DNA of 64,000 bases from Novacetimonas hansenii JCM 7643. GTDB taxonomy: Bacteria; Pseudomonadota; Alphaproteobacteria; Acetobacterales; Acetobacteraceae. The translations under genes and the position numbers were made by a program. The stretch covers positions 50,671 to 114,670 of the forward strand of contig NZ_BANE01000050.1 in NCBI RefSeq assembly GCF_000964405.1, in the 5' to 3' direction. Below, in pieces: positions 44,155-53,348 of the stretch. How positions within the stretch are numbered: position 1 is the first letter of the stretch; each line of letters opens with the position of its first letter. The notes below the pieces were generated by a model. It did not search any database and had not been told where the DNA came from. It saw only the letters and a program-made list of their open reading frames with translations.

Positions 44155-46620
44155 TCAGAACCCGACCGTCAGCGCACCGGACATTGCAAAACCACCACCA
44201 ATATTGTAGCCGGGCTGGCCAGCGGCGATCCACTGCCCGTTTGCCGCGCGGACACCCTTGGCCGTGGGCGTGAAGCTGGCGGCCTGGGCATAATACAGGT
44301 TGTTGCCGATATTCATGAAATTGAGCTGGAGCTGCGGCTTGTAGACCATGAATTTGTCGATACGGATATTGTGTAGCCGGTAGCCAAGCGTAATGTCGGA
44401 TGTCAGGTAACCAGGAATGCTCTGGTCATTCATGAACGTAGTGTAACGCTTGCCAATATAGTTCAGGCCAAAATTACCGAAAAACGTTCCGTCATCATAG
44501 GAAAGACCAATCGCCCCTGTAAATTCCGGTGTATTGACCGAACGTTTGCCACGGGTGTCAATGTAAGTACCCTGGATCTGAAAATTGTTGTCCGTTGTGG
44601 CATGAACATAGGACCCCGAAATATAGGGGCTGAAATGATGCCACGGGCGCAACCCGACCTCCAGCTGGGCGCCGCGCACGGTTTCACCCCCCATGTTGAT
44701 CGGCGTGGTCACGAGCGAACCACCTGCTGAATAGGCGGTTGAGTTCACATCGTGATTGGTCAGGTTATAGTTGAACAGTGATGCGGCAATATGCACCAGA
44801 CCGTTATGGCGGAAGCCGATTTCCTCACCAATTGCATATTCCGGCTTCAGGTTTGTCGGATGCACATCAATGGGCGTGGGAGACTTGGCATCATACATGT
44901 CCAGATAGGCTTCGGTCCGGTCCGGGGCGCGGAAGCTGGTAGTGCCGTTAACGAATATCTGGTCATGCTTCGTGATATTGTAGCTGATGGCGACCTGAGG
45001 CAGCGGCTCCGCATAGTTGCCGCCATTCTTGCGATCGGAAATGCCGGGCAGGTCGTTCGTGGCCCATCGATTGATCATAACCTCCTTGAAACCAGCCGTA
45101 AGTTTAAGGCGGTCATTGAGCAGAGATAGCGTATCGTCAAAATAGATGGAGACCTGCTGCTGGCGGAAAACAAGATTCCACGGGCTGAGCGACTGACCCG
45201 CTGCATCCTTGATACTGTATCGCCCCCAGGCATTGGCGGGCAGGCCCTTGGGTCCTACGGCGGCATAATTGGCCGGTTCAACCATATCAAGATAGGAATA
45301 CATGGACCCGATGCGGAACAGGTTGTTCTTGTACTTCCAGTCCAGATGCCCCATCAGGGCCAGAGTGTGCTGGTGCTGTTCATCCACGACCTGTGTCGTA
45401 TCGACCCTTGTGCCATTGGCCAGGGTCACGGCCGTTGGCAGGTTGAGCGCGCCTACATTCTGCGTACCGAGATAGGCCTGTGAATCATTGATGTTTTCAC
45501 CAAACCCGCTGTCCTTGTCCCAGTTGATGAAATAGGGCGTCAAATGCAGGTTGAGGTTATGGCCCAGGTTGAACTTCATCGGCGCCATGACCGCGATGGT
45601 TTTGTTCATCAGGCGGTTCATGCGGTAATAATTTGGACTGCCTGGGGTATAAGTGGGGTTAAGGTAAAGGGAGGACGTGCCTTCAGCCTCAAAGACTGCC
45701 TTGGTTGGCGTTGCCGCACCGTTGGAGTTGATCCCGCTGGACGAATACTGTCCAAAAATCATCTCCATGGCAACCCGGTTCCCCTGCCCCCATTCCTTTA
45801 CCAGCTTTGCATCGACATGGTGACGGTTGATGGAACCTGGGGTCTGCCAGAAATTGCTGAACATGTAGGAATAGGACATGAAAGCACGGATGCCTGTATG
45901 CCCGATTTCACCGGTATCAAAACGGACGAATTCCTTTTTCATGTGATAGCTGCCATAGCTGCTTTCAATCATGCCGCCGCGACGGCGGGAAGGATCGCGC
46001 ACGGTGACATCAATAGACGAGCCAACCGCGTTATAGGACGGGCTCGTGATATCAGGCGACCCCTGCGTAAGGGAAACCGAAGACATGTTTTCGGCATCTG
46101 GTGAACTGCCGATTGAATCCGGCTGGTAATACACGCCATCCACCAATGGCACGCCGTCAACCAGATAACCGATTTCACTCTGGTTCATGCCACGCACCAC
46201 AAGGGCGCGGGATGTCAGGCCGTAGGGGTCGGTACGGGCGTAAGCCACACCCGGCATCATGGCCACGAGAGCCTGTGGCGTTGTATTGGAACTCTGCTTG
46301 GCGATAAAATCGCGGGTCACCTCACTGCGCGCCTTTGGCACGGTCTGTACCGGCATGAGGCCACCACCGGGGGTTGTACCGGTCACGCCATTTGGCGTGC
46401 GGATGCCGGTTCTAACGTGAATGGTTTCCCCATCACCCCGGGCGGCAATACCCGCAGGCTGGGCATCCTGCTGCGGTCGCGGGCCGGCATGCACTCTGGC
46501 GGGCCGATTGCGGACCGTGGCCGCAGGGGTGGCCGCTTTTGCATTGCTGTGCTCTGTCACAATCAGGCCCGACAGGACGGTTGTAGACAACACAAGAGCA
46601 CCGAAGGAACAAAATCGCAT
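44155..46620 (-). CDS. TonB-dependent receptor of the amide block
   Basis: Outer-membrane active transporter of 821 residues: signal peptide about residues 1-29 (ending SNAKAA), an Ala/Arg-rich linker, plug domain (about 95-220, with MMPGVAYARTDPYGLTSRALVVRGMNQSEIGYLVDGVPLVDG in parts), then the barrel, which ends in the terminal aromatic GALTVGF. It starts the leftward series TBDT-DUF3311-amidases-dehydrogenase-kinase-M20, so it should import the substrate of that pathway. Its upstream gap (46621-46912) is AT-rich and likely holds the promoter. Confidence 0.87.
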   Translation of the reverse strand: MRFCSFGALVLSTTVLSGLIVTEHSNAKAATPAATVRNRPARVHAGPRPQQDAQPAGIAARGDGETIHVRTGIRTPNGVTGTTPGGGLMPVQTVPKARSEVTRDFIAKQSSNTTPQALVAMMPGVAYARTDPYGLTSRALVVRGMNQSEIGYLVDGVPLVDGVYYQPDSIGSSPDAENMSSVSLTQGSPDITSPSYNAVGSSIDVTVRDPSRRRGGMIESSYGSYHMKKEFVRFDTGEIGHTGIRAFMSYSYMFSNFWQTPGSINRHHVDAKLVKEWGQGNRVAMEMIFGQYSSSGINSNGAATPTKAVFEAEGTSSLYLNPTYTPGSPNYYRMNRLMNKTIAVMAPMKFNLGHNLNLHLTPYFINWDKDSGFGENINDSQAYLGTQNVGALNLPTAVTLANGTRVDTTQVVDEQHQHTLALMGHLDWKYKNNLFRIGSMYSYLDMVEPANYAAVGPKGLPANAWGRYSIKDAAGQSLSPWNLVFRQQQVSIYFDDTLSLLNDRLKLTAGFKEVMINRWATNDLPGISDRKNGGNYAEPLPQVAISYNITKHDQIFVNGTTSFRAPDRTEAYLDMYDAKSPTPIDVHPTNLKPEYAIGEEIGFRHNGLVHIAASLFNYNLTNHDVNSTAYSAGGSLVTTPINMGGETVRGAQLEVGLRPWHHFSPYISGSYVHATTDNNFQIQGTYIDTRGKRSVNTPEFTGAIGLSYDDGTFFGNFGLNYIGKRYTTFMNDQSIPGYLTSDITLGYRLHNIRIDKFMVYKPQLQLNFMNIGNNLYYAQAASFTPTAKGVRAANGQWIAAGQPGYNIGGGFAMSGALTVGF

Positions 46621-46912
46621 TCATATTCTCCCTGTCGTCCCGTTCGGGAAAAACTGATGGCATAAATGAAAAGATGAAGACCGAGCAGGAACCAGTGGGC
46701 ACCTGCATTTTCAATAGGAATACCGTAACGACATTTAATTATCATCTCGTAACATTTTTCAAGAGATAAATGCCAATTATTTTAATATTCCAAATTATAT
46801 TGTTGTTTTTGCATCAATATGCGTGATGGATGCATTAATTTAAGTATTGGTATAATTTATGATAATGCAGGGCATAAATTTATTTATGCCAGATGGTGGA
46901 AAGCCTGCGCTT

Positions 46913-47860
46913 TCAGTAACCCCGGCTGATATCAAAAATCTGCTCCGGGCGTTCCCCGCGCTGCATGCTCCTTATGCAACCAATCAGGTAATCGACCCGG
47001 GCAACGACCGATGCCTGGGATGCGATATGCGGGGTGACGATTACGGATGGGTGCGCCCACAAGGGCGAGGTCACCGGTAACGGTTCGTGCTGGAAAACAT
47101 CCAGAACAGCGGCTGACAGCACGCCGTCATCCAGTGCCGATAAAAGATCGCTCTCAACAACATGCTCCCCGCGACCGACATTGATGAACGCCCCTCCGGG
47201 CCGGAGCGCACGCAGCACCCGGGCATTGATGATGTTGCGGGTCTGGGGGGTATTGGGCAGCAGGCAGATGAGGATATCGGTCCCGGCCAGAAAAGGCTCC
47301 AGCCCGGCCGCCCCGTCAAAAGTCCTGACCCCTTCGATCACCTTGGGCGAACGTGACCATCCCTGCACGGCAAAGCCACACCGGTTGAGATGCCGCGCCG
47401 CGTAACGGCCAAGCTGCCCAAGCCCCATGATGCCCACCACACAGTCCGCAGTCGAACGCGTGACGACCATGCGTTTCCACACCCGCTCGTTCTGCTGCAA
47501 CGCCCACCCCCGCGCGCCACGGATCGTGCTGATACAGGCCCACAGCAGGTAATCCGCCATCAGGCGACCGGTTTCCTCCCCCGCCATGCGGATAAGGGGC
47601 AGACAGGCGGGCCAGTCAGGGTCGCGCGCCACGATATGATCAACCCCCGCAGACAGGCTGAAAACTGCCCTGAGCGCAGGCAGGCGCGCAAGATCGCCTA
47701 TGGGGGGCATCCATACCAGCGCATAGTCGATACTGTCGGGCGCCCCCATGGCGGTCGCCCAGTCCACTACATGGATATCTGGCGCCCGTTCGGCAAATGC
47801 TTCCTTTACCTGCCTGGGATAGTCAGCATCGTCTTCAACATAAACGGCGATGGAAACCAT
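46913..47860 (-). CDS. ghrA: GhrA-like glyoxylate/hydroxypyruvate reductase
   Basis: NAD(P)-dependent 2-hydroxyacid dehydrogenase, 315 residues, GhrA type. Seen: the Rossmann motif VGIMGLGQLGRYAA (about residues 142-155), the substrate Arg in VGRGEHVVE (near 230), Glu in FQHEPL (near 260) and catalytic His in VTPHIASQ (near 280). It interconverts 2-oxo and 2-hydroxy acids such as glyoxylate and hydroxypyruvate. It lies between the omega-transaminase and the receptor and could reduce an oxo acid produced by transamination. Confidence 0.87.
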   Translation of the reverse strand: MVSIAVYVEDDADYPRQVKEAFAERAPDIHVVDWATAMGAPDSIDYALVWMPPIGDLARLPALRAVFSLSAGVDHIVARDPDWPACLPLIRMAGEETGRLMADYLLWACISTIRGARGWALQQNERVWKRMVVTRSTADCVVGIMGLGQLGRYAARHLNRCGFAVQGWSRSPKVIEGVRTFDGAAGLEPFLAGTDILICLLPNTPQTRNIINARVLRALRPGGAFINVGRGEHVVESDLLSALDDGVLSAAVLDVFQHEPLPVTSPLWAHPSVIVTPHIASQASVVARVDYLIGCIRSMQRGERPEQIFDISRGY

Positions 47861-47949
47861 TCCCTGACTCCATTACAAACATATTTCTTTATTAATGGCT
47901 TATATTATTCAGTTTTACCTGAATAGTATAAGCCTCCTCCAATTATCAC

Positions 47950-49347
47950 TCAGTGGAACTGGCCGGAGCCGATCTCATGTTCCATCTGCGCAAGAACCTC
48001 CGTCACGCCATCAAAGATCATGTCGACCTGATCGCGCGTAATGATCAATGGCGGCGAAAATGCCAGCGTATCGCCCATAGCACGGGCAATGACCCCCTTA
48101 TTCTGGAGCAGCCTGAACGCATATTTTGCCAGTTGCCCAGCCTGTAGCGACGAGGAACGCGTGGCCTTGTCCGTCACCAGTTCCAGCGCCCCGATCAGCC
48201 CGACGCCACGCGCCTCCCCCACCAGTGCCGAGGATGCGCCCAGCGCGCGCAGCCGCGCCTGAAAATGCACGCTGACATCACTGACATGCGTCATAAGGTC
48301 GCGCTCTTCCATGATGTTCAGCACCTCGATCGCCACGGCAGCGGCCGTCGGGTTGCCGCCATTGGTAAAGCCATGGGCAAAGGCGCCAATGGCGTGCGAC
48401 TCATCAGAGATCGGTTCAAACACCATGTCATTCATGAGAATGGCGGAAATCGGCAGATAGGATGATGAAAGCTGCTTGGACAGGATCATCATGTCAGGCC
48501 TGATATCAAAGGTCTGGCTACCAAACATGCGTCCGGTCCGGCCGAACCCGCAGATGACCTCATCCGCGACAAGGATGATGCCGTATTTTTTCAGCACGGG
48601 CTGCAGTTTTTCCCAGTAGCCCTGCGGGGGAACGATCACCCCGCCTGCCCCCATCACGGGTTCGGCGAAGAAGGCGGCAATGGTCTGTGGCCCTTCGGCC
48701 AGGATAAGCGCCTCGATTTCGTTCACCAGCCGTGTCGAGAAGGCCTCCTCGCTCTCGCCCTCCTGGCCTTCGCGGTAATAATGCGGCGCGGTCACATGCA
48801 GGAAGCCGGGCAGCGGCAGGTCAAAGGACTGGTGATCGACAGGAATGCCGGTGAGGCTGGCAGAGGCAATCGTGATGCCATGGTAGCCCCGCCTGCGGCT
48901 GATGATCTTCTTGCGCTTTGTCTCTCCGAGCGCATTGGAGCGGTACCAGATCATCTTGATCGCCGTATCATTGGCTTCCGACCCGGAATTGGTAAAGAAC
49001 GCCTTGCTCATCGGCACAGGCGCCATCTGTACGAGGCGGGCGGCCAGTTCTATCTGCGGCGCATGCGATTTTCCGGTGAAGGTATGATAGTAAGGCAGCT
49101 TCTCCATCTGGCGGACAGCCGCATCGATCAGCCTGCGTTCACTGAACCCAAGGCCGACACTCCACAGCCCGGCGACCGCCTCAAGATATTTTTTGCCCGC
49201 ATTATCATAAACAAAGACGCCTTCGCCCCGATCAATCACCATCCCGCCGCCCTGCAGGTTGGCCCGTGCATCCGTAAAGGGATGCATCAGGTAACGGGCA
49301 TCGGTCATTTCCAGGGTATCGGCTTCGTCAGACATTTTTTCCATCAT
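47950..49347 (-). CDS. Class III omega-aminotransferase
   Basis: PLP enzyme of about 465 residues in the class III aminotransferase family, of the omega-transaminase/diamine type that uses pyruvate as amino acceptor. Seen: GLWSVGLGFSERRL, FFTNSGSEANDTAIKM (phosphate loop), RRRGYHGIT (Tyr stacking on PLP), the Asp in LVADEVICGFGRTG and the Schiff-base Lys in ILSKQLSSSY. The usual HGFTYSGHP reads HGFTNGGNP here, which changes the active-site edge. ATG codons at 49347, 49344 and 49335 are all possible. It lies 28 bases after the class II aldolase gene, in the same unit. Confidence 0.87.
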   Translation of the reverse strand: MMEKMSDEADTLEMTDARYLMHPFTDARANLQGGGMVIDRGEGVFVYDNAGKKYLEAVAGLWSVGLGFSERRLIDAAVRQMEKLPYYHTFTGKSHAPQIELAARLVQMAPVPMSKAFFTNSGSEANDTAIKMIWYRSNALGETKRKKIISRRRGYHGITIASASLTGIPVDHQSFDLPLPGFLHVTAPHYYREGQEGESEEAFSTRLVNEIEALILAEGPQTIAAFFAEPVMGAGGVIVPPQGYWEKLQPVLKKYGIILVADEVICGFGRTGRMFGSQTFDIRPDMMILSKQLSSSYLPISAILMNDMVFEPISDESHAIGAFAHGFTNGGNPTAAAVAIEVLNIMEERDLMTHVSDVSVHFQARLRALGASSALVGEARGVGLIGALELVTDKATRSSSLQAGQLAKYAFRLLQNKGVIARAMGDTLAFSPPLIITRDQVDMIFDGVTEVLAQMEHEIGSGQFH

Positions 49348-49374
49348 TCCCAAACCTTCTGACCACTTGTCGTA

Positions 49375-50154
49375 TTATGAACAGTATGAATCTTTTTCAT
49401 CCGCAATCAGGCTGAGGGCCGCTGTCCAGGCACGCTGGATGATTTCTTCAGCTTCATCACGCTGGAACTGCTCCGCCGTGCGCAGCCGGACTTCCTCCGG
49501 CGGGTAGGAGAGTTGCCTGCCTCCGGCAAGGGCATGGATCTGTATCTGGCATGCACGTTCAAGGAAATAGATTTCGTGGAAGGCATGCGCCACATGCCGC
49601 CCCCCCACCAGCAGGCCGTGGTTGCGCAGGATCATGGCATTATTGGTGCCAAGGTCGGCAATCAGGCGCTCCTTTTCCTCGGCCCGCAGCGCAATCCCCT
49701 CATACCCGTGATAGGACAGGCAGCCATAAAATTTCAGGGCATGCTGGCTGATGGGCAGCAACCCTTCCTCCTGCGCCGAGACCCCTGCCCCGTGGGGCGT
49801 ATGGGTATGGATGATGCATTTCAGGTCAGGCCGGGCCTGATGAATGGCAGAATGGATGACAAAGCCCGCCGCATTCACATTGGACTGCTCAAGCTGCAGG
49901 TCCTTCACATGGCCGAATTTATCAATCCGCACCAGATCGCTGGCGCACATCTGCTCGAAAACCTTGCCGTAGCGGTTGATGAGGAAATGCCCCGGATCAC
50001 CCGGAATGGCCATGGATATATGGGTATCGATCAGGTCCGTCATGCGGAAATAGGCAATCAGCCTGTAAAGTGCAGCAAGTTCACAACGTGCTTTCCACTC
50101 ATTTGCGGAGAAGGGTTCGGATGGAAGGGTCACAGGCAAGCCTCCGGAAAACAT
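49375..50154 (-). CDS. Class II aldolase/adducin-family protein
   Basis: A 259-residue protein of the class II aldolase and adducin N-terminal family, zinc-dependent enzymes that cleave or epimerise sugar phosphates or decarboxylate oxo acids. Zinc ligand His residues are seen in CIIHTHTPHGAGV (near residue 113) and ILRNHGLLVGG (near 176). The early HISMAIPGDPGHFLINRYG matches the putative-aldolase subgroup found in amino acid and amide breakdown clusters. It is the first gene of the leftward unit and diverges from the LysR gene. Confidence 0.85.
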   Translation of the reverse strand: MFSGGLPVTLPSEPFSANEWKARCELAALYRLIAYFRMTDLIDTHISMAIPGDPGHFLINRYGKVFEQMCASDLVRIDKFGHVKDLQLEQSNVNAAGFVIHSAIHQARPDLKCIIHTHTPHGAGVSAQEEGLLPISQHALKFYGCLSYHGYEGIALRAEEKERLIADLGTNNAMILRNHGLLVGGRHVAHAFHEIYFLERACQIQIHALAGGRQLSYPPEEVRLRTAEQFQRDEAEEIIQRAWTAALSLIADEKDSYCS

Positions 50155-50632
50155 AAAGATGCATACAGGGCGAACGGACGCAGCCGTATCATTTTTCCTA
50201 CTATGGCATAGATGATTACACGAACCTTTCGATATGAAAACGATAAATAGACATTAAAATTGATAATAATGCCCATTAACTGCATGCCTTGTGAAATATA
50301 TTCGTTATTTATAGAGAATATATACTTTAATACCCTTGCAAATCATCCTTCATCTGTCCAGACTCTGCCGCACCGCATTCTCATCCGCATGTGATGGCCA
50401 GAAACAGAAATAATGATGGGCAGGCCAAATGATTAATTGACATCATGCTTTCGGGTAAATCATTATGTATATGTAACGTTTTGATGCTCTGTGCCCTGTC
50501 AGCAATACCGCTGCAGGTCTGGTGCAATATCCGGCGCCCAGCGCCATGAAATCGCGAACGAGCCTCATGCAATGCGGCAGGTTAGGTTTATGAAACCCCG
50601 TACCCTGAAAACTGAAATCAGGCTGTATCCCC
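50155..50632. promoter_or_regulatory. Divergent promoter region between aldolase and LysR genes
   Basis: About 480 bases, AT-rich in the first half, without a recognised gene. LysR proteins usually bind between themselves and a divergent target, so the control site of the amide block is expected here; I could not single out a convincing T-N11-A site by eye. Confidence 0.4.
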
Positions 50633-51730
50633 ATGACCATGCTCTCTTTTCCGTCCATGCCCGACCCTGTGAACCGAAAGGCCGAAACGGGCCATGACAT
50701 CCCCAGGAAAAGTGAACAACTGATCGACCGGCTGGACTGGAACCTGCTGCGCACGTTCATCGCCATCGCGCATGAAGGCAACATAACACGCGCGGCCAGC
50801 AGCCTGCGCCTGACGCAGTCAGCCGTCAGCCAGGCCCTGCGGCGGCTGGAAAAGCAGATCGGTTATGCCCTTATTGTCCGTAACGGAAGCCGCTTTACAC
50901 TTTCCAGCCATGGCGAGAAAGTGCTGCGTCTGGCATCCGATATCTATGGCTCGATCAAGGCGATCAGCAACGAGATCGAATCCGGGACGGAAGAAGTGGG
51001 CGGCCATATCCGCCTGCTTACGCTCAGCAGTATTGAATCCGTCACGTATGACACGTTCCTGGCCAACTTTCATGAACGCTTTCCGCGCATATCGCTTGAA
51101 ATCATCTGCATACGCAGCGAGGACATCCTAAGCTCCCTCCAGAAGAAAACGGCCAATATTGGCATAGGGCTCTGCCCGCGCCCCCTGCCCCGCATCGGGC
51201 GCTCACTGATCATGGAGCAGTCCTATGGCCTGTACTGCGGTCGGCCCCACCGCTTTTTTGGCAAGAGTGACATTTCCCTGCGGGAACTGGCGCAGGAGAA
51301 TTTTGTCCGCTCTGAAGCGGACAGGATTGACGGGCTTCTCTCCAACATCACCATCTTTCGCAACGAGATGGATTTCAGCGGGTGGATCTCGGGCACATCG
51401 TACTCCATACAGGAAATCACTCGCATGATTGTTGCGAATTACGGGATTGGGTGCCTGCCTGAACATATCGCGCAGCCATGGGTAGATGCAGGCAGGCTGT
51501 GGCGCCTGCCACCGGCCTCGGGCATCACTACATCGGGGATATTCCTGCTGTGGAACCGTGACGGGCGTTACAGCAATAGTGAACGCATCTTTCTCGAGCA
51601 GTTCCAGAACCATCTACAGGCATCCCCATCAGCACCTGAAGGCAGGCCTGAAATTACCACTGCCGCCAATACAGGGCAGACCAAAACAGGGCAGACCAAA
51701 AGCTACCCTTTACAGAATATGTTGAAATAA
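50633..51730 (+). CDS. LysR-family regulator of the amide block
   Basis: A 365-residue LysR regulator. The helix-turn-helix lies at about residues 34-93 (DWNLLRTFIAIAHEGNITRAASSLRLTQSAVSQALRRLEKQIG, in parts), preceded by an extra 30 residues, and the periplasmic-binding-like effector domain covers about 120-325. The C-terminal 30 residues contain two TGQTK repeats. It sits at the centre of the 36.8-54.6 kb block between the leftward catabolic genes and the rightward symporter and transaminase, so it probably senses the substrate or an intermediate. Start 50633 or 50639. Confidence 0.88.
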   Translation: MTMLSFPSMPDPVNRKAETGHDIPRKSEQLIDRLDWNLLRTFIAIAHEGNITRAASSLRLTQSAVSQALRRLEKQIGYALIVRNGSRFTLSSHGEKVLRLASDIYGSIKAISNEIESGTEEVGGHIRLLTLSSIESVTYDTFLANFHERFPRISLEIICIRSEDILSSLQKKTANIGIGLCPRPLPRIGRSLIMEQSYGLYCGRPHRFFGKSDISLRELAQENFVRSEADRIDGLLSNITIFRNEMDFSGWISGTSYSIQEITRMIVANYGIGCLPEHIAQPWVDAGRLWRLPPASGITTSGIFLLWNRDGRYSNSERIFLEQFQNHLQASPSAPEGRPEITTAANTGQTKTGQTKSYPLQNMLK

Positions 51731-51764
51731 AAGACTTTCTGTCTGGCACGCCGGGAGCATATTA

Positions 51765-53219
51765 ATGGCAATCATCTTCTTCATTCTTATCCTCACCGCG
51801 TCGATCATCGTGGCGATCATTTCAAAGCGGCGTGCCGGTGCGCAGAACATCAAGGACTACCTGACGGCCTCACGGTCCTTTGGTTCGATATTCATCTTCT
51901 TCCTCGGCATTGGCGAGACCTACAGTATCGGCATGATGACCGCCTTCCCCGGGGGCATCTATCATTCCGGCTACCCGTTCGCGTCATGGTTCCTGTCCTA
52001 TGTGCTCCTGGCCTATCCTGTCGGCTATTTCCTGACTCCGCGCATCTGGCAGCTTGCGCGCAATACCAACGCCGCCACAGTGCCAGACATTTTCCGCAAG
52101 GTGTTCAACAGCCGCGCGCTTGAAATTACCGTTGCCTTCAACATCATATTGTTCATGATCCCGTGGGCGACCATCCAGTTTTCCGGCCTGACCCTTGTGC
52201 TGTCAGGGCTGAACATCGTCTCCTCGCGCTGGCTGCTCATGCTGACCGCGGGCGGGATCGTTTTCCTGTATATCGCCATTTCCGGCATCCGGGCCTCCGC
52301 TTATGTCTCGGTCATGAAGGATCTGCTCGTGCTGTTCATTATCGGCACGATCGTCATGGCGCTGCTCAAGACAGACAATCCGGCCACCCTGTTCCAGATC
52401 GGCACGGATGAGCTGCACAATACGGGGATCAGCGGTCGGCAGGAAAGCTTTGCCATGTCCACGATGTTTTTCCAGGCCATTGGCCTGCCCATATTTCCAC
52501 TGAGCTGCGCTTACCTCATGACGGCACGCAGCGCACGGACCGTCATGCGGGCACAGATCTTCATGCCGCTTTACATGGTGATCTTTCCGTTCATGATGCT
52601 GATCGCCTTTTATGCAAAATATCATCACCTGACACTCACGTCCCCCAATGATGCCTTTATCGAGACGGTAAAAACCCTCCTGCCGCCCGCCATGATCGGG
52701 ATTGTGGCCGGCGGGGCTGCCCTGTCCGCGCTGGTGGTGCTTTCTGGCACGTGCCTTGTCATCGGGTCGCTGGTGGCGCGCAACCTTGTACCGGGCCTGC
52801 CGGAAAAACACCAGAAAACCACATCGCAGATGGTCATCATGCTTTATATTGTTGTCTCCATGATTCTGGCGACCATGGTGCCAACACTGGTTTCCCACCT
52901 GTATAACATGACGTATTTTGGTGTAACACAGTTGCTGCCCTGCTTCCTTCTGGCAATCCTGTCAATCCGCGCCAGACCCCGGGTGTTGTGCGCCGGGATC
53001 ATACTGGGGGATGCCGTGGGGTGCGGGCTGTACCTGAGCGGGATAGATACGCTCGGCATCAATCCCGGCCTGATCGGCCTTGTTGCCAACACGGCCATCG
53101 TGTTTCTGGCCGGCAACTGCCAGCGGCCGCAGAAGGTGCGGCATCATGCGGAGCAGGAATACATTGTGATCAAGGAAAACTGGACAGACCGCTCCTTATC
53201 CACATCTTCGGGTTCATGA
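51765..53219 (+). CDS. Sodium:solute symporter (SSS family)
   Basis: Inner-membrane sodium-coupled importer of 484 residues with about 13 hydrophobic helices. Seen: the N-terminal helix, then RRAGAQNIKDYLTASRSFGSIFIFFLGIGETYSIGMMTAFPGGIY (in parts), and WATIQFSGLTLVLSGL of the SSS core. It begins 35 bases after the LysR gene. Together with the TBDT at 44155 it gives uptake across both membranes; a DUF3311 protein, its usual partner, is encoded by the leftward arm. Confidence 0.88.
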   Translation: MAIIFFILILTASIIVAIISKRRAGAQNIKDYLTASRSFGSIFIFFLGIGETYSIGMMTAFPGGIYHSGYPFASWFLSYVLLAYPVGYFLTPRIWQLARNTNAATVPDIFRKVFNSRALEITVAFNIILFMIPWATIQFSGLTLVLSGLNIVSSRWLLMLTAGGIVFLYIAISGIRASAYVSVMKDLLVLFIIGTIVMALLKTDNPATLFQIGTDELHNTGISGRQESFAMSTMFFQAIGLPIFPLSCAYLMTARSARTVMRAQIFMPLYMVIFPFMMLIAFYAKYHHLTLTSPNDAFIETVKTLLPPAMIGIVAGGAALSALVVLSGTCLVIGSLVARNLVPGLPEKHQKTTSQMVIMLYIVVSMILATMVPTLVSHLYNMTYFGVTQLLPCFLLAILSIRARPRVLCAGIILGDAVGCGLYLSGIDTLGINPGLIGLVANTAIVFLAGNCQRPQKVRHHAEQEYIVIKENWTDRSLSTSSGS

Positions 53220-53348
53220 TCCCGTTCCGTGGGGACATGGCCTGCCTCACGGTTCGTGCCTTCCGGCCCTTTCCGCCATCCACAGACCGCTGCTGCCCAC
53301 ATGTCCCCGCCTGCCTGTTTCAATTTTCCATCCCAGACTGGATACCCC

